The notes under the pieces are model-generated. The model saw only the letters and a list, made by a program, of their open reading frames with translations, searched no databases and had not been told where the DNA came from. From Microbacterium sp. 18062 (GTDB lineage Bacteria; Actinomycetota; Actinomycetes; Actinomycetales; Microbacteriaceae), in the NCBI RefSeq assembly GCF_902706225.1, contig NZ_CACSKB010000030.1:1-51368 (forward strand): a stretch of DNA of 51,368 nt. Direction: 5' to 3'. The translations under genes and the position numbers were made by a program. This document shows positions 26,004 to 34,850 of this stretch, piece by piece. Numbering within the stretch: the first letter of the stretch is position 1; the number at the start of each line of letters is the position of its first letter.

Positions 26004-26764
26004 GCGAGTCGGCAGCCCGCCGGGGCGCTTCGCCCGCGACGGACGCCGCCGTGGGCGCCGGCCAGGCCGTCCACGTGCGAGGTCTCGTCAAGCAGTTCGG
26101 CGACAGCATCGTGCTCGACGGCGTCGACCTCGACATCCGCGCGGGTGAGTTCGTCGCCGTGGTCGGGCACAGCGGATGCGGCAAGAGCACGCTCCTGCGG
26201 GTCATCGCCGGCATCGAGCAGCCCAGCGCGGGCACGGTCGAGCATGCGGACCCCGTCGCCGTCGGCTTTCAGGACTCGCGGCTCGTGCCCTGGCAGAGAG
26301 TGTGGCGCAACGTCGTGTTCGGCATCCGCGCACCCCGCGCCGAGCTGAGGCAGCAGGCGCGCGCCGTGCTCGCCGAGGTGGGCCTCAGCGACTACGAGGA
26401 CGTCTGGCCGCACACGCTGTCGGGAGGACAGGCGCAGCGCGTCTCGCTCGCCCGCGCACTCACCCTCGATCCGCGCCTGCTGCTGCTCGACGAGCCCTTC
26501 GGGGCGCTCGATGCGCTCACCCGCCTGAACGCGCAGGCACTCGTCTCGCGGCTGTGGGCGCAGCACGGGTTCGCGGTCATGCTCGTCACCCACGACGTCG
26601 AGGAGGCCGTGATCCTCGCCGACCGGGTGATCGTCATCGCCGACGGCGGGATCGCGCACGAGGTCGCCATCGATCTGCCCCGTCCCCGCTCCCACGCCGA
26701 TCACCGAGTCGTCGACTACAAGGCCGAGATCCTCGCCCGGCTCGGCATCGACATCGTCACCTGA
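26000..26764 (+). CDS. ABC importer ATP-binding protein, SsuB/TauB type
   Basis: A 254-residue ATPase that begins at GTG 26000, overlapping the permease stop. Walker A is GHSGCGKST (about 57-65), the Q-loop is FQDSRLVPW (a form typical of SsuB), the signature is LSGGQAQRVSLARAL, Walker B is LLLLDEPFGALDA, and the H-loop is VTHDVEEAV. It drives uptake by the permease at 25110 with the lipoprotein at 26847. Confidence 0.93.
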   Translation: MSESAARRGASPATDAAVGAGQAVHVRGLVKQFGDSIVLDGVDLDIRAGEFVAVVGHSGCGKSTLLRVIAGIEQPSAGTVEHADPVAVGFQDSRLVPWQRVWRNVVFGIRAPRAELRQQARAVLAEVGLSDYEDVWPHTLSGGQAQRVSLARALTLDPRLLLLDEPFGALDALTRLNAQALVSRLWAQHGFAVMLVTHDVEEAVILADRVIVIADGGIAHEVAIDLPRPRSHADHRVVDYKAEILARLGIDIVT

Positions 26765-26846
26765 CCGATCCATCCCGCTTCCCGCATCGCCGGGCAGTTT
26801 CCCCGCCCCCGCCCACCGGCGCCGGGGTCACGCACGAAGGAGAAGT

Positions 26847-27887
26847 ATGAACCCGACATCCGTCTCGCGCCCGCACGGCCGACTCGCCCGTACCAGGCTC
26901 GCCGCCCTCGCGGTCACCGCGGCGGCCGCGCTTGCGTTGACCGCGTGCGCAGGCTCCAGCGAGGCCGCCCCATCGGACACGGCAGCCGGCGCCTCGGCCG
27001 AGGACCTCGAGCTGAACGTGCAGTACTCAGTCTTCAACGGCCCCCTCAACCGCGCGGCCGCCGTCGATCTGCAGCCCGAGGGCCTCACCGTCAACTACAT
27101 CGACGGCGCGGGGATCGACGTCGGCCAGGGCCTGACCACCGGCGCGTTCGACGTGGCCCAGTGGGGCGAGGTCGGCCCGGTCACCAGCTACTACAACGGC
27201 GGCACCGACATCCGGGTCATCGGCACGACCGACGCCAACGGGGGAGCGCACACCATCCTCGTCGGCCCCGACAACGACGCGCAGACGATCGCGGACCTCG
27301 AGGGCGGCACCACGGTGTTCTCGCGCAGCACCAACTCCTACATCCAGTTCCTTACCGCCATCGAGGAGGCGGGTCTGCAGGAAGACGACTTCACCATCAT
27401 CGAGTCGGTGCCCGACGCCACCGCCGCTCTGCTCTCGGGACAGGTCGACTTCATCATCTCCATCGAGCCGGTCTCGAGCTCGCTCGTCGAGACCAAGGGC
27501 CTGCGTGAGCTCACCAACGGCGAAGGGCGGGTCGACAACCACTACCCGTTGATCACCAACCAGGCGGTGCTGGACGATCCCGACAAGAGCGCGGCGCTCG
27601 AGATCTACCTTGCCGCGCTGCGCGAGCACTTCGAGTGGGCGGATGCCAGCGAGGCCAACGCCCAGAAAGAGGCCGAGGCCGTCGCCGCTCTCAACGGGGT
27701 CTCCCTCGAGGTGGCGGTCGCCGCCGGTGAGAAGGTCAGCAACGAGTGGATCCCCATCGACTCCGCATTCGTCGAGAAGGAACGGGCGCTCGTGGACTTC
27801 TTCGTGCAGAGCGGGGCGTTCGAGAGCTTCCCCGACGGGTTCGAGGAGATCTACGACGACCGGTTCAACGCCATCCTCGTCGGCTGA
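26847..27887 (+). CDS. Sulfonate/taurine/nitrate-type substrate-binding lipoprotein (SsuA-like)
   Basis: A 346-residue periplasmic-type binding protein anchored as a lipoprotein: twin-arginine-like basic start, hydrophobic core and lipobox LTAC with Cys34. The mature part shows the NMT1/SsuA-like fold: LTTGAFDVAQWGEVGPVTSY, GGAHTILVGPDNDAQTIADL, then SGQVDFIISIEPVSSSLVET. GAAGGAGAAG stands ahead of the ATG. Associated flavin enzymes downstream suggest organosulfur substrates; nitrate or other small compounds are the alternatives. Confidence 0.88.
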   Translation: MNPTSVSRPHGRLARTRLAALAVTAAAALALTACAGSSEAAPSDTAAGASAEDLELNVQYSVFNGPLNRAAAVDLQPEGLTVNYIDGAGIDVGQGLTTGAFDVAQWGEVGPVTSYYNGGTDIRVIGTTDANGGAHTILVGPDNDAQTIADLEGGTTVFSRSTNSYIQFLTAIEEAGLQEDDFTIIESVPDATAALLSGQVDFIISIEPVSSSLVETKGLRELTNGEGRVDNHYPLITNQAVLDDPDKSAALEIYLAALREHFEWADASEANAQKEAEAVAALNGVSLEVAVAAGEKVSNEWIPIDSAFVEKERALVDFFVQSGAFESFPDGFEEIYDDRFNAILVG

Positions 27888-27900
27888 GCGGCCTGGCCTG

Positions 27901-29136
27901 ATGAGTTCCCAGCTTCTCGGCGACACCACGACGGCGACCGGGTCTGCCGACTACGCGCGGCTCGCGGACCGGTTCGGTCCGATCCTCCGCGACATCGCGG
28001 AGGCGGCTCCGAGCCGCGACCGGAAGCGCGTGCTGCCCTTCGACGACGTCGCGCGGCTGAAGGCCGCAGGGTTCGGGGCCGTGCTCGTGCCGGTCGAGGA
28101 GGGCGGCGCGGGCGGAGGCATCGAAGACCTCGTGCGGTTGCTCATCGATCTCGCCGCCGCCGATCCCAACGTCGCACAGGCCTTCCGCGGTCATTTCCAT
28201 ACCGTGCACGACCTCGTGTCCCACCCGGTCGACACCCCAGCCCACCGGGACTTCCGGGAACGCTGGCTCGGCGAGGTGACCGCGGGACGCGTCTTCGCCA
28301 ACGGGGTCACCGATACTGCCGACACTCTCGTCGGGCGCTCGTCGGTCGAGGTCGTGCAGGAAGGCTCGACCACGCTGATCAGCGGCCAGAAGGACTACTC
28401 GACCGGCAACCTGTATGCCGAGTGGATCCTGGTGCTGGTCGCCAAGGGGCCCGAAGCGCCGCCGCAGAGCATCTTCGTGCCCGCTGATGCGCCGGGTGTG
28501 CGACGCGACGACTCCTGGAACGGATTCGGACAGCGACTCACGGCCAGCGGCTCGACGAGCTTCGACCGGGTGCCGTTGGAGCCGTGGCAGTTCGCGCCGC
28601 CGGTCGCGAAGGCGCACGTCGGAGATCTGCTGCAGCTCATCCTGCTCGCGGTGACCGCGGGCATCGGCCGACGGCTCGCCGACGATCTCGTCGCCCTCGT
28701 GCGGTCACGCCGCCGGGTGTATGCGCACGGCGCCGCGGCGACCCCGCAGGACGACCCGCAGATCCTGCAGGTCGTGGGCGAGGTCTCTGCCGCGACCGAA
28801 GCGGCCGAGACGCTCGTCGTCGAGCTCGCGCGCCGTCATGACCGGGTGGAGAAGGAGCTCCGGGACAGCGTGGATGCGGATCGGCAGGGCCTGATCGCGG
28901 CTGTCTACCGGGCGCAGACGATCGTGCCGCGCCTGGTGCTCGGAGCGGTGACGCAGGCGTTCGACGCGCTCGGTGCATCCGCCACCGACCTCGAGCTGGG
29001 ACTCGACCGGCACTGGCGCAACGCCCGCACCGTCGCGAGCCACAACCCGATCGTGTACCGCTCGCGACTGGCGGGGGACTGGTTGGTCAACGGGCGGTTG
29101 GATCCGTTCTGGACCGTCGGAGCCGTCGCGCCGTAG
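27901..29136 (+). CDS. Acyl-CoA-dehydrogenase-like flavin monooxygenase (DszC/SfnB type)
   Basis: A 411-residue enzyme of the acyl-CoA dehydrogenase fold, without the catalytic-base context of true fatty acid dehydrogenases. Visible: DVARLKAAGFGAVLVPVEEG, GGAGGGIEDLVRLL, FANGVTDTADTLVG (the flavin region) and the long helical C-terminal domain with LGASATDLELGLDRHWRNAR and the end RTVASHNPIVYR, common to DszC- and SfnB-like proteins. These use FMNH2 to oxidise sulfur, or dimethyl sulfone in SfnB pathways. ATG 27901 follows the binding-protein stop by 13 bases, so it is in the importer operon. Confidence 0.87.
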   Translation: MSSQLLGDTTTATGSADYARLADRFGPILRDIAEAAPSRDRKRVLPFDDVARLKAAGFGAVLVPVEEGGAGGGIEDLVRLLIDLAAADPNVAQAFRGHFHTVHDLVSHPVDTPAHRDFRERWLGEVTAGRVFANGVTDTADTLVGRSSVEVVQEGSTTLISGQKDYSTGNLYAEWILVLVAKGPEAPPQSIFVPADAPGVRRDDSWNGFGQRLTASGSTSFDRVPLEPWQFAPPVAKAHVGDLLQLILLAVTAGIGRRLADDLVALVRSRRRVYAHGAAATPQDDPQILQVVGEVSAATEAAETLVVELARRHDRVEKELRDSVDADRQGLIAAVYRAQTIVPRLVLGAVTQAFDALGASATDLELGLDRHWRNARTVASHNPIVYRSRLAGDWLVNGRLDPFWTVGAVAP

Positions 29137-29221
29137 GCGTGGGGCAGCGCCGCTGGGGCACCGGCGTGGCGGGAACGAGAAGGTCGCGCTGTGGGCGTGG
29201 CCGGGACGAAGAAGGAGAGAG

Positions 29222-30382
29222 ATGTCAGAGGTCGTGAAAGACGCGGCAGGCCAGCTCACTGCGCCGCGGTCACCGGGGCCGGATGGCGGGGGCGTCGCAC
29301 CTTCGGGTGCGGCACCGGCGGCGAGCGAACGGTCTTCGGGCGAGGAGCCGGCGGCGAACCCCTTCCATCTCGGGTTCTTCACCCAGGCCGCGGGTGTCGC
29401 CGGGCAGAGCGATGCCGACCTGTTCGCCAGGATCGTCGACACGATCGTCGCCGCCGAGGAACTCGGCTACGAGAGCGTCTGGGTCGGGCAGCATCACTTC
29501 GCGCTGGGGAGCGGTCGGGTCTCTTCGCCGCTCGTGCTGCTGGCCGCGGTGGCTGCGAAGACCAGGCGCATCCGACTCGGCACGGCGATCACGACACTGC
29601 CGCTGGAGGACCCCATCCGTCTCGCCGAGGATGCGGCGATGCTGGATGCGATCAGCGGAGGCAGGGTCGAGCTCGGCATCGGCGCCGGCGGGGGAGACCG
29701 GGCGGCGTTCGGCGCCTTCGGGCTCGACTACGACGACCGGCGCGGGCTGTTCGACAGCAAGCTCGCGACCCTGCACACGCTGTTCTCCGGTGGGTCCTTG
29801 ACCGGAGAGGACGACCCCCGTCGGCTTGGACCCGCGGCACCCGGCCTGCGCGACCGCGTCTGGCATTCGGTCGGCACGCCCGAGCGTGCGACCGCGGCCG
29901 GCGAGGCGGGAGACGGCCTTCTGATCGGGACGTTCGCCGACCATCCGCTGCACGACCAAAAAGCGAAGATCGACGCCTATCTCGCCGCGTGGGGCCGCAC
30001 CCAGCCCGCGCAGTCGCGGCCACGGATCGGCGCGCTGCGCTTCACCTACGTGGGCGAGAGCCGGGCGAGCATCGAGGAGCGGGTCGAGCGCGAGCTGAAC
30101 GTCTTCCGCCAGTTCGCGCACCAGTACAAGCCCGATCTCGCACCGCTCGACACCGAGGGCTACCTGCGCCGGGTGACGCGCTACGGCACGGTCGAAGACG
30201 TGATCGCGGACCTGCGCGACGACCCGGCGCTGCTCGGGTACGTGACCGACTTCCTGCCGACCGTGGGGCTGTACCCGGCCGCCGGCAACAGCACCCCTGG
30301 CGCCGACCTCGACATCGAGCGCCTCGAGCTGTTCGCCACGCGTATCGCGCCGGCCTTGGGATGGCGGCCGCCCGCCGCGTGA
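29222..30382 (+). CDS. LLM-class flavin-dependent oxidoreductase
   Basis: A 386-residue luciferase-like protein beginning at ATG 29222 behind GAAGGAGAG. The first 45 residues are low-complexity (Ala, Gly, Ser, Pro); the barrel then starts with NPFHLGFFTQAAG. Motifs: ELGYESVWVGQHHF, IRLGTAITTLPLEDPIRLAE, LDAISGGRVELGIGAGG and a late GTVEDVIADLRDDPALLGYV. It is the last gene of the importer operon and probably works with the DszC-like enzyme on the imported compound. No flavin reductase gene is in this operon; the ones at 16.4-17.4 kb could serve. Confidence 0.88.
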   Translation: MSEVVKDAAGQLTAPRSPGPDGGGVAPSGAAPAASERSSGEEPAANPFHLGFFTQAAGVAGQSDADLFARIVDTIVAAEELGYESVWVGQHHFALGSGRVSSPLVLLAAVAAKTRRIRLGTAITTLPLEDPIRLAEDAAMLDAISGGRVELGIGAGGGDRAAFGAFGLDYDDRRGLFDSKLATLHTLFSGGSLTGEDDPRRLGPAAPGLRDRVWHSVGTPERATAAGEAGDGLLIGTFADHPLHDQKAKIDAYLAAWGRTQPAQSRPRIGALRFTYVGESRASIEERVERELNVFRQFAHQYKPDLAPLDTEGYLRRVTRYGTVEDVIADLRDDPALLGYVTDFLPTVGLYPAAGNSTPGADLDIERLELFATRIAPALGWRPPAA

Positions 30383-30449
30383 GGGGGCTCGGGCGCGCCG
30401 TGTACCGCAGTGCGACGTGTTCTCGGGCGGAGGCAGACGTTGTGCATGC

Positions 30450-30535
30450 GATCCTGATGAGCACATCATGGTTGCATGGCCTGCGAACAGCGTGCAGCAT
30501 CGGATGCTGCCGCCCAGCAGGTGCTCATCAGGATC
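30450..30535. terminator. Large hairpin: perfect 15-base inverted repeat with a nested 7-base hairpin, between convergent genes
   Basis: GATCCTGATGAGCAC at 30450-30464 is exactly complementary to GTGCTCATCAGGATC at 30521-30535. Inside lies a second perfect hairpin, GCAGCAT-cgg-ATGCTGC (30494-30510). The right outer arm spans the stop codon of the leftward cyclodeaminase-like gene (30528-30530). A bidirectional terminator for the two converging operons is the simplest reading, but no T-run follows and the outer loop of 56 bases is long for that. Confidence 0.55.
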
Positions 30536-31502
30536 TGGCCGCGAACAGCGCGGTAGCGAGCGCAAGGTCTTCCCACGACATGCCGGTCGTCTTGAACACG
30601 ATCGGAACGCGACGTGCAAGCTCGACACGGTCGGTCACGATGTCGGCGATCCGCACGAGCGAGTCGGGCACGAGCACGCCCTCGGCCACGGGGATCATCA
30701 CGTCGCCGGCTTCGCGAAGCGCGGTGGTCCGGTCCTCCACCAGGATCTGTGCCCGAGCCATCAGCGCTGAGTCCAGTTCGCGAGAGTCCGGCTCATGAGA
30801 GCCGACGGCGATCACCAAAGCTCCGTCGGCAATGAGGCGTCCATCGAAGATCGGCTCGCGCGCCGTCGTCGCGCAGACCACGACATCGGCACGCGGCAGC
30901 AATCCGCCGAGAGCGTCGCTCCCTACGACCCTGACTCCGCGCAGGCCGTCGTTCATCAGCTCGGGCGATCCTGGGCGCCGCGACACGAGCGAGATCTCGG
31001 CGATGCCGGGAGCGTCGCCCGCTATCGCATCGATCGCGCTCGCGTGTCGGCGGGCCTGTGGTCCGGCACCGATGACGACGACATGAAGCGGAGCGACGGC
31101 GCGTGCCGCCAGCGGGCGCAGAGCGAGCATCGAGACGGCCGGTGTCCGCAGCGCGGTGAGAGCTGCTCCGTCGATGATCGCGCGGGGAGAGAGGGTATCG
31201 GCATCGAAGAGCGTATAGACGCCCTGAATGCGTGGCAGTCCGAGTCTCCCATTGCCCGGGGCGACTGTGATCAGCTTCAGCCCCACCCACTGGGCCGATT
31301 GCGACGGCATGACGAGGAACTCCCCGCGAGCGAGCGGGGTCGTCGTCCGCGCGATGTCGTCCGCCGGGTCGAATCCCTGCCGCAGCACTTCCTCCAGCGC
31401 CGCGACGGCCCTGCGCGTGCCGAGAGACTCGACCTCGCTCGCGGACCATTGCGCGAGGACCACGTCACCCCCGACGGCGGCACCCGAGCTGTTCTCGGTC
31501 AC
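30528..31502 (-). CDS. Ornithine cyclodeaminase/mu-crystallin family enzyme
   Basis: A 324-residue NAD(P)-binding protein. The N-terminal part has PLARGEFLVMPSQSAQWVGL and LKLITVAPGN, with the substrate lysine region of this family; LFDADTLSPRAIIDGAALTA and LRTPAVSMLALRPLA follow, then the Rossmann motif VVIGAGPQARRHASAI and DVVVCATTAREPIFDG. Relatives include ornithine cyclodeaminase, alanine dehydrogenase, ketimine reductase and tauropine-type enzymes, so it may reduce a cyclic imine or deaminate an amino acid. The GTG start at 31502 overlaps the amidohydrolase stop (GTGA), the last step of a leftward operon. Confidence 0.88.
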   Translation of the reverse strand: MTENSSGAAVGGDVVLAQWSASEVESLGTRRAVAALEEVLRQGFDPADDIARTTTPLARGEFLVMPSQSAQWVGLKLITVAPGNGRLGLPRIQGVYTLFDADTLSPRAIIDGAALTALRTPAVSMLALRPLAARAVAPLHVVVIGAGPQARRHASAIDAIAGDAPGIAEISLVSRRPGSPELMNDGLRGVRVVGSDALGGLLPRADVVVCATTAREPIFDGRLIADGALVIAVGSHEPDSRELDSALMARAQILVEDRTTALREAGDVMIPVAEGVLVPDSLVRIADIVTDRVELARRVPIVFKTTGMSWEDLALATALFAARS

Positions 31503-32701
31503 GCGATGCCGGCCGTGGCGATCCGGCCGTGCACGATGACGGCGCTCGGCTCGCGCAGTACCGCCATCCTGTCCAACGGATTGCCGTCGACCACGATGAG
31601 GTCCGCGGAGTCTCCTTCGGTCGGAGCGGTGCTCGATCCGACGCCGTTGAGCATGCGCCCGCCCGCCGTGGCGGCATGCAGCACCGCGAGACGAGACATG
31701 CCCGCGGCCTCGAGCAGCTCCAGTTCGCGATGCAGGCGAACTGAGATCGGATTCAGATCCGCCCCGATGGCGATCCGCACCCCGGCCGCGACGCAAGCCC
31801 GCAGTGCCTCTCCATGAGCACGCGCGGCGTCCTTCGCGCGTGCGATCGCGTGCGCCGGCCAACCGTCGGCGCGCATCATCTCCTCGTCGTGGCTGACGCT
31901 GATGGTCGGCACGAGCCAGGTTCCGTTCGCGGCCATCGACGCAGCAGCCGCTTCGTCCAGCGCGTAGCCGTGCTCGATCGAGCGACCGCCCAGCTGGGCG
32001 AACCGCTCGGCCACACGTGGCGATCCGCAGTGTGCGGCGACCGGGATGTTTCGGGCGGCGGCGGTGCGCATGAGAACTTCGAGCTCCTCCGCGTCGAGCT
32101 GTGCGTCATCCACCGCCTCGTGCTCGCTGAACAGGCCGCCGGTGAGACACACCTTGATCCACTGGGCGCCGTGCTCGACGTGCGACCGGATCGATCGGCG
32201 GATGGCGTCAGGTCCGTCGACCTTGTCGAAGTACATCATGCGCAGGTAGTCGCGCGGGTAGGCGTGGCCATGACCTCCGGTGGTGTGCAGGGCCAACCCG
32301 GAGGGCAGCACTCTGGGGCCGATGAGGTGGCCGGATGCCGTCGCGCGCGCGATGGCGATGTCTATCTCGTCGGTCTCGCCGAGAATCCGCATCCCCACGA
32401 CACCCGCCTGCAGGGCGTCGCTCATGTTCGCGAGCGCGCGCAGGGTGCGCGCCGGTGTTCCCTCGAAATAGCCATCACCGGTCGGGTCATGCATGAGGCT
32501 GCCCGGATGCGCGTGGCAGTCCCACAGGCCGAACAGCACCGTGCGCTCCGATGCATCCACGATCCGCGGGTCGCGCAGCGCCGCGGCCGGCACGACCCGT
32601 CCGTCTCGCACGCCGACATCGCGGCGTATGTGTTCGCCAGTCGCGACATCGAGCACGTGCCCGCGCGAGATGAGCAGATCCGGCGCGGGCCGTCGATACA
32701 T
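31499..32701 (-). CDS. Metal-dependent amidohydrolase (imidazolonepropionase/prolidase-like)
   Basis: A 400-residue amidohydrolase-superfamily enzyme. The small beta-sandwich at the N-terminus (LISRGHVLDVATGEHI) leads to DCHAHP with metal-binding His63 and His65. Later come IKVCLTGGLFSEHE (the lysine ligand region), PVAAHCGS, SIEHGYAL and GADLNP with the catalytic Asp. The last residues (DLIVVDGNPLDRMAVLREPS) rejoin the sandwich domain. Members act on cyclic amides, Xaa-Pro dipeptides or related C-N bonds. AGAAGGAGTA precedes the ATG. It sits between the aldolase and the cyclodeaminase-like gene. Confidence 0.88.
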   Translation of the reverse strand: MYRRPAPDLLISRGHVLDVATGEHIRRDVGVRDGRVVPAAALRDPRIVDASERTVLFGLWDCHAHPGSLMHDPTGDGYFEGTPARTLRALANMSDALQAGVVGMRILGETDEIDIAIARATASGHLIGPRVLPSGLALHTTGGHGHAYPRDYLRMMYFDKVDGPDAIRRSIRSHVEHGAQWIKVCLTGGLFSEHEAVDDAQLDAEELEVLMRTAAARNIPVAAHCGSPRVAERFAQLGGRSIEHGYALDEAAAASMAANGTWLVPTISVSHDEEMMRADGWPAHAIARAKDAARAHGEALRACVAAGVRIAIGADLNPISVRLHRELELLEAAGMSRLAVLHAATAGGRMLNGVGSSTAPTEGDSADLIVVDGNPLDRMAVLREPSAVIVHGRIATAGIA

Positions 32702-32720
32702 CTCGTACTCCTTCTTGGAA

Positions 32721-33458
32721 CTATTCGGCGTCTTCGGCCGGCGCTCGGAGAGCGCCGGAGTCGGCGGTCACGCGCTCGACGCCCTCTGTGAGCAGCAGGA
32801 TGTCGGTGGCGACCGTGAGCTGCCGATACCCGATGCGAGCGAACCGGCGCGCGCTCCGCGGAGTGCCCGCGAATGCGCCGAGCCGCACTCCGACCGCACG
32901 TGCGGCGTCACGAATCCGGGCGAGCGGGCTCGCGGGATCGTCCGCGGCGTCCAGCAGGTCCTCGACGGTCGTGCCGAGGCTGAGCGCTAGATCGAAGGGG
33001 CCGACGAAGACCAGGTCGATCCCCGGCACGGCGGCGATCTCGTCGACGGCGCGCAAGCCCGCCTCGGACTCGATCATCACGCCCACACGCGGTGTCGCCG
33101 GCACGGCTTTTGCGCCGTATCCGGCTAGTGGCCCCCAGCTGCGCGCGCCGTCGGGCGGGTAGAGAGCGCCGCGAACGACGGCCTCGGCCTCGTCGCGGGA
33201 CGACACCTGCGGGGCCAGGATGCCGTCCGCACCCGAATCGAGAGCGCGACCGATGCGGGCAGCGTCCGCCGCCCCCACACGCACCCAGCGTGGAACGGTG
33301 CCGGCCGTCGCGAGCAGGAGGTCGTGCATGCGCGCGTCGTCGATCCGTCCGTGCTGCAGGTCGAAGGCGATCCAGTCGATGCCGGCGACGGCGATCGTAC
33401 GCGCAGCTCCCGGATCGGTGCCGAGCATCCAGATGCCGCGATTCACAGGGTCTGCCAT
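32721..33458 (-). CDS. HpcH/HpaI-type aldolase (citrate-lyase-beta-like fold)
   Basis: A 245-residue TIM-barrel class II aldolase of the HpcH/HpaI family, which cleaves hydroxy-keto acids to pyruvate plus an aldehyde. Seen: GIDWIAFDLQHGRID, the SGADGILAPQVSSRDEAEAV region, GVMIESEAGLRAVDEIAAVP and IDLVFVGPFDLALSLG with the metal and active-site residues in Glu-x-x-x-Gly and GPxDL-type motifs. First gene of the leftward operon, diverging from the aminotransferase across a 143-base promoter region. It could deliver pyruvate at the end of the pathway. Confidence 0.88.
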   Translation of the reverse strand: MADPVNRGIWMLGTDPGAARTIAVAGIDWIAFDLQHGRIDDARMHDLLLATAGTVPRWVRVGAADAARIGRALDSGADGILAPQVSSRDEAEAVVRGALYPPDGARSWGPLAGYGAKAVPATPRVGVMIESEAGLRAVDEIAAVPGIDLVFVGPFDLALSLGTTVEDLLDAADDPASPLARIRDAARAVGVRLGAFAGTPRSARRFARIGYRQLTVATDILLLTEGVERVTADSGALRAPAEDAE

Positions 33459-33518
33459 TCCTGCAGCCTACCCAGATGATGGATGTTCGAAAGGATGAAT
33501 CCATAGAAAACCTTTCAT

Positions 33519-33572
33519 TTAGCAAGCGTGTAACAATCCGCACTATCGATTGACACATCCGGTACGTACCTT
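33519..33572 (+). promoter_or_regulatory. 54-bp control element, copy A, upstream of the aminotransferase operon
   Basis: This stretch aligns without gaps to 46586-46639 upstream of hyuA with 40 of 54 positions identical. Shared blocks are TTAGCA, TGTAACA, ACTA, TGACACA and CGTAC-TT in the same spacing. It ends 29 bases before the GTG of the aminotransferase. Copy A also has TTGACA (33550-33555) and a perfect palindrome GGTACGTACC (33561-33570). It lies in the intergenic region that also serves the leftward aldolase operon. It probably combines promoter and operator; I cannot assign a -10 box with confidence. Confidence 0.7.
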
Positions 33573-33601
33573 CGACACGGTCACCACAGAAAGGCGGACC
33601 A

Positions 33602-34813
33602 GTGCTCGAGGTCGCACCGCACGTTCGGGATCTCGGATCCTCAGGAATCCGGGAGATCGTCAACCTCGCCGAGGCGAGTTCGCGCGACATCGCGCGTCTC
33701 GAGATCGGCGAGCCCGGGTTCCGGGCCGCCTCGCACATCCTGGACGCCGGTCGGGTCGCCGCGACCCGCAGCACCGGATACACGCACAGTGCGGGTGTGC
33801 TCGAGCTGCGCGAAGCGATCGCCGCAGGACTCCTCCGGCGGTACGACTGGTCGGTGGCGCCCGAGGACGTCATCGTCGCGCAGGGGGCCGGCCAGGGGAT
33901 CTCGGCGGTGCTGAGCGCGCTCGTGCAGCCCGGCGACCAGGTGCTCATCCCCGACCCCGCCTGGCCGAACTATCGAATGCTCACTCGGCTGTTCGGGGCA
34001 GTCCCCGTGCCCTACCGGCTACGCGCCGAGGATGGCTTCCTTCCCGACATCGACCGCATCGCCGCGCTCATCACGCCTCGTACCCGAGCGATCGTGCTGA
34101 ACTCTCCGAGCAACCCCACCGGCGCCGTCTTTCCTCGGGAACTGGTGCGGCGAATCGTCGAGCTCGCCGCCGCACGGGACGTGCTCGTCATCTCGGACGA
34201 GGTCTACGACGAGCTCATCTTCGACGGCGAGCCTGCGCACGCCGCCGGCTTCGGCACCGACAACGTCGTATCCGTCTTCTCGTTCTCGAAGACGTACGCG
34301 ATGACCGGATGGCGAGTCGGCTACGTAGTGGCGCCGCGATGGCTCGCGCCCACCCTCGCCCACATCCAGGAACCCCTCCTGTCGTGCATCTCGGCGGTGT
34401 CGCAGGCGGCAGCTCTCGCCGCCGTCAGTGGACCGCAGGACGACGTGGCTTCCATGCGGAGCGCCTACCGCGTGCGACGCGAGATCGCGACGGCGATGCT
34501 CGAGCCCGTCGTTCCCTTCCGCCGGCCAGATGGTGCCTTCTATGCGATGGTCGCGCTCGCGCCCGGCGTGGACAGCCGTCTCGCGGCTCTGGACCTCGTC
34601 GAAGCCGGGGTCTCCGTCGCCCCCGGCAGCGCATTCGGAGACGAGGCCAGCGATCAGATTCGGATCTCTCTCGCAAGCCCGGACGACGTGCTCGTCACCG
34701 GGATCGAGCGACTGGTCGCATGGATGGCGAGCACCGACCGGGGCCTCGCCATGGGCGCGCTCCACCAGGATTCGGCGAGCCATCGCCGAAGCATCACCGC
34801 GAACCGCGGGTGA
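33602..34813 (+). CDS. PLP-dependent aminotransferase, class I/II
   Basis: A 403-residue fold-type I aminotransferase. Motifs: RLEIGEPGFRAASHIL, the cofactor phosphate loop GAGQGISAVLSALVQPGD, NSPSNPTGAVFP with the PLP-ring Asn, ISDEVYDELIFDG with the PLP Asp/Tyr, and the Schiff-base lysine in FSFSKTYAMTGWRVGY (Lys230). The C-terminal Arg of ISLAS-type DQIRISLASP binds the substrate carboxylate. Start GTG 33602 with AAGG upstream. First gene of the rightward operon; the acceptor and donor are unknown. Confidence 0.92.
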   Translation: MLEVAPHVRDLGSSGIREIVNLAEASSRDIARLEIGEPGFRAASHILDAGRVAATRSTGYTHSAGVLELREAIAAGLLRRYDWSVAPEDVIVAQGAGQGISAVLSALVQPGDQVLIPDPAWPNYRMLTRLFGAVPVPYRLRAEDGFLPDIDRIAALITPRTRAIVLNSPSNPTGAVFPRELVRRIVELAAARDVLVISDEVYDELIFDGEPAHAAGFGTDNVVSVFSFSKTYAMTGWRVGYVVAPRWLAPTLAHIQEPLLSCISAVSQAAALAAVSGPQDDVASMRSAYRVRREIATAMLEPVVPFRRPDGAFYAMVALAPGVDSRLAALDLVEAGVSVAPGSAFGDEASDQIRISLASPDDVLVTGIERLVAWMASTDRGLAMGALHQDSASHRRSITANRG

Positions 34814-34850
34814 TGTCACAGCACCGACGACAGCAAGGAGCGCACCACCC

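Noticed and set aside
33561..33570. GGTACGTACC palindrome as the main operator of the aminotransferase promoter
   Set aside because: It is not preserved in the homologous element before hyuA, so it is less likely to be the shared binding site than the TGTAAC part.
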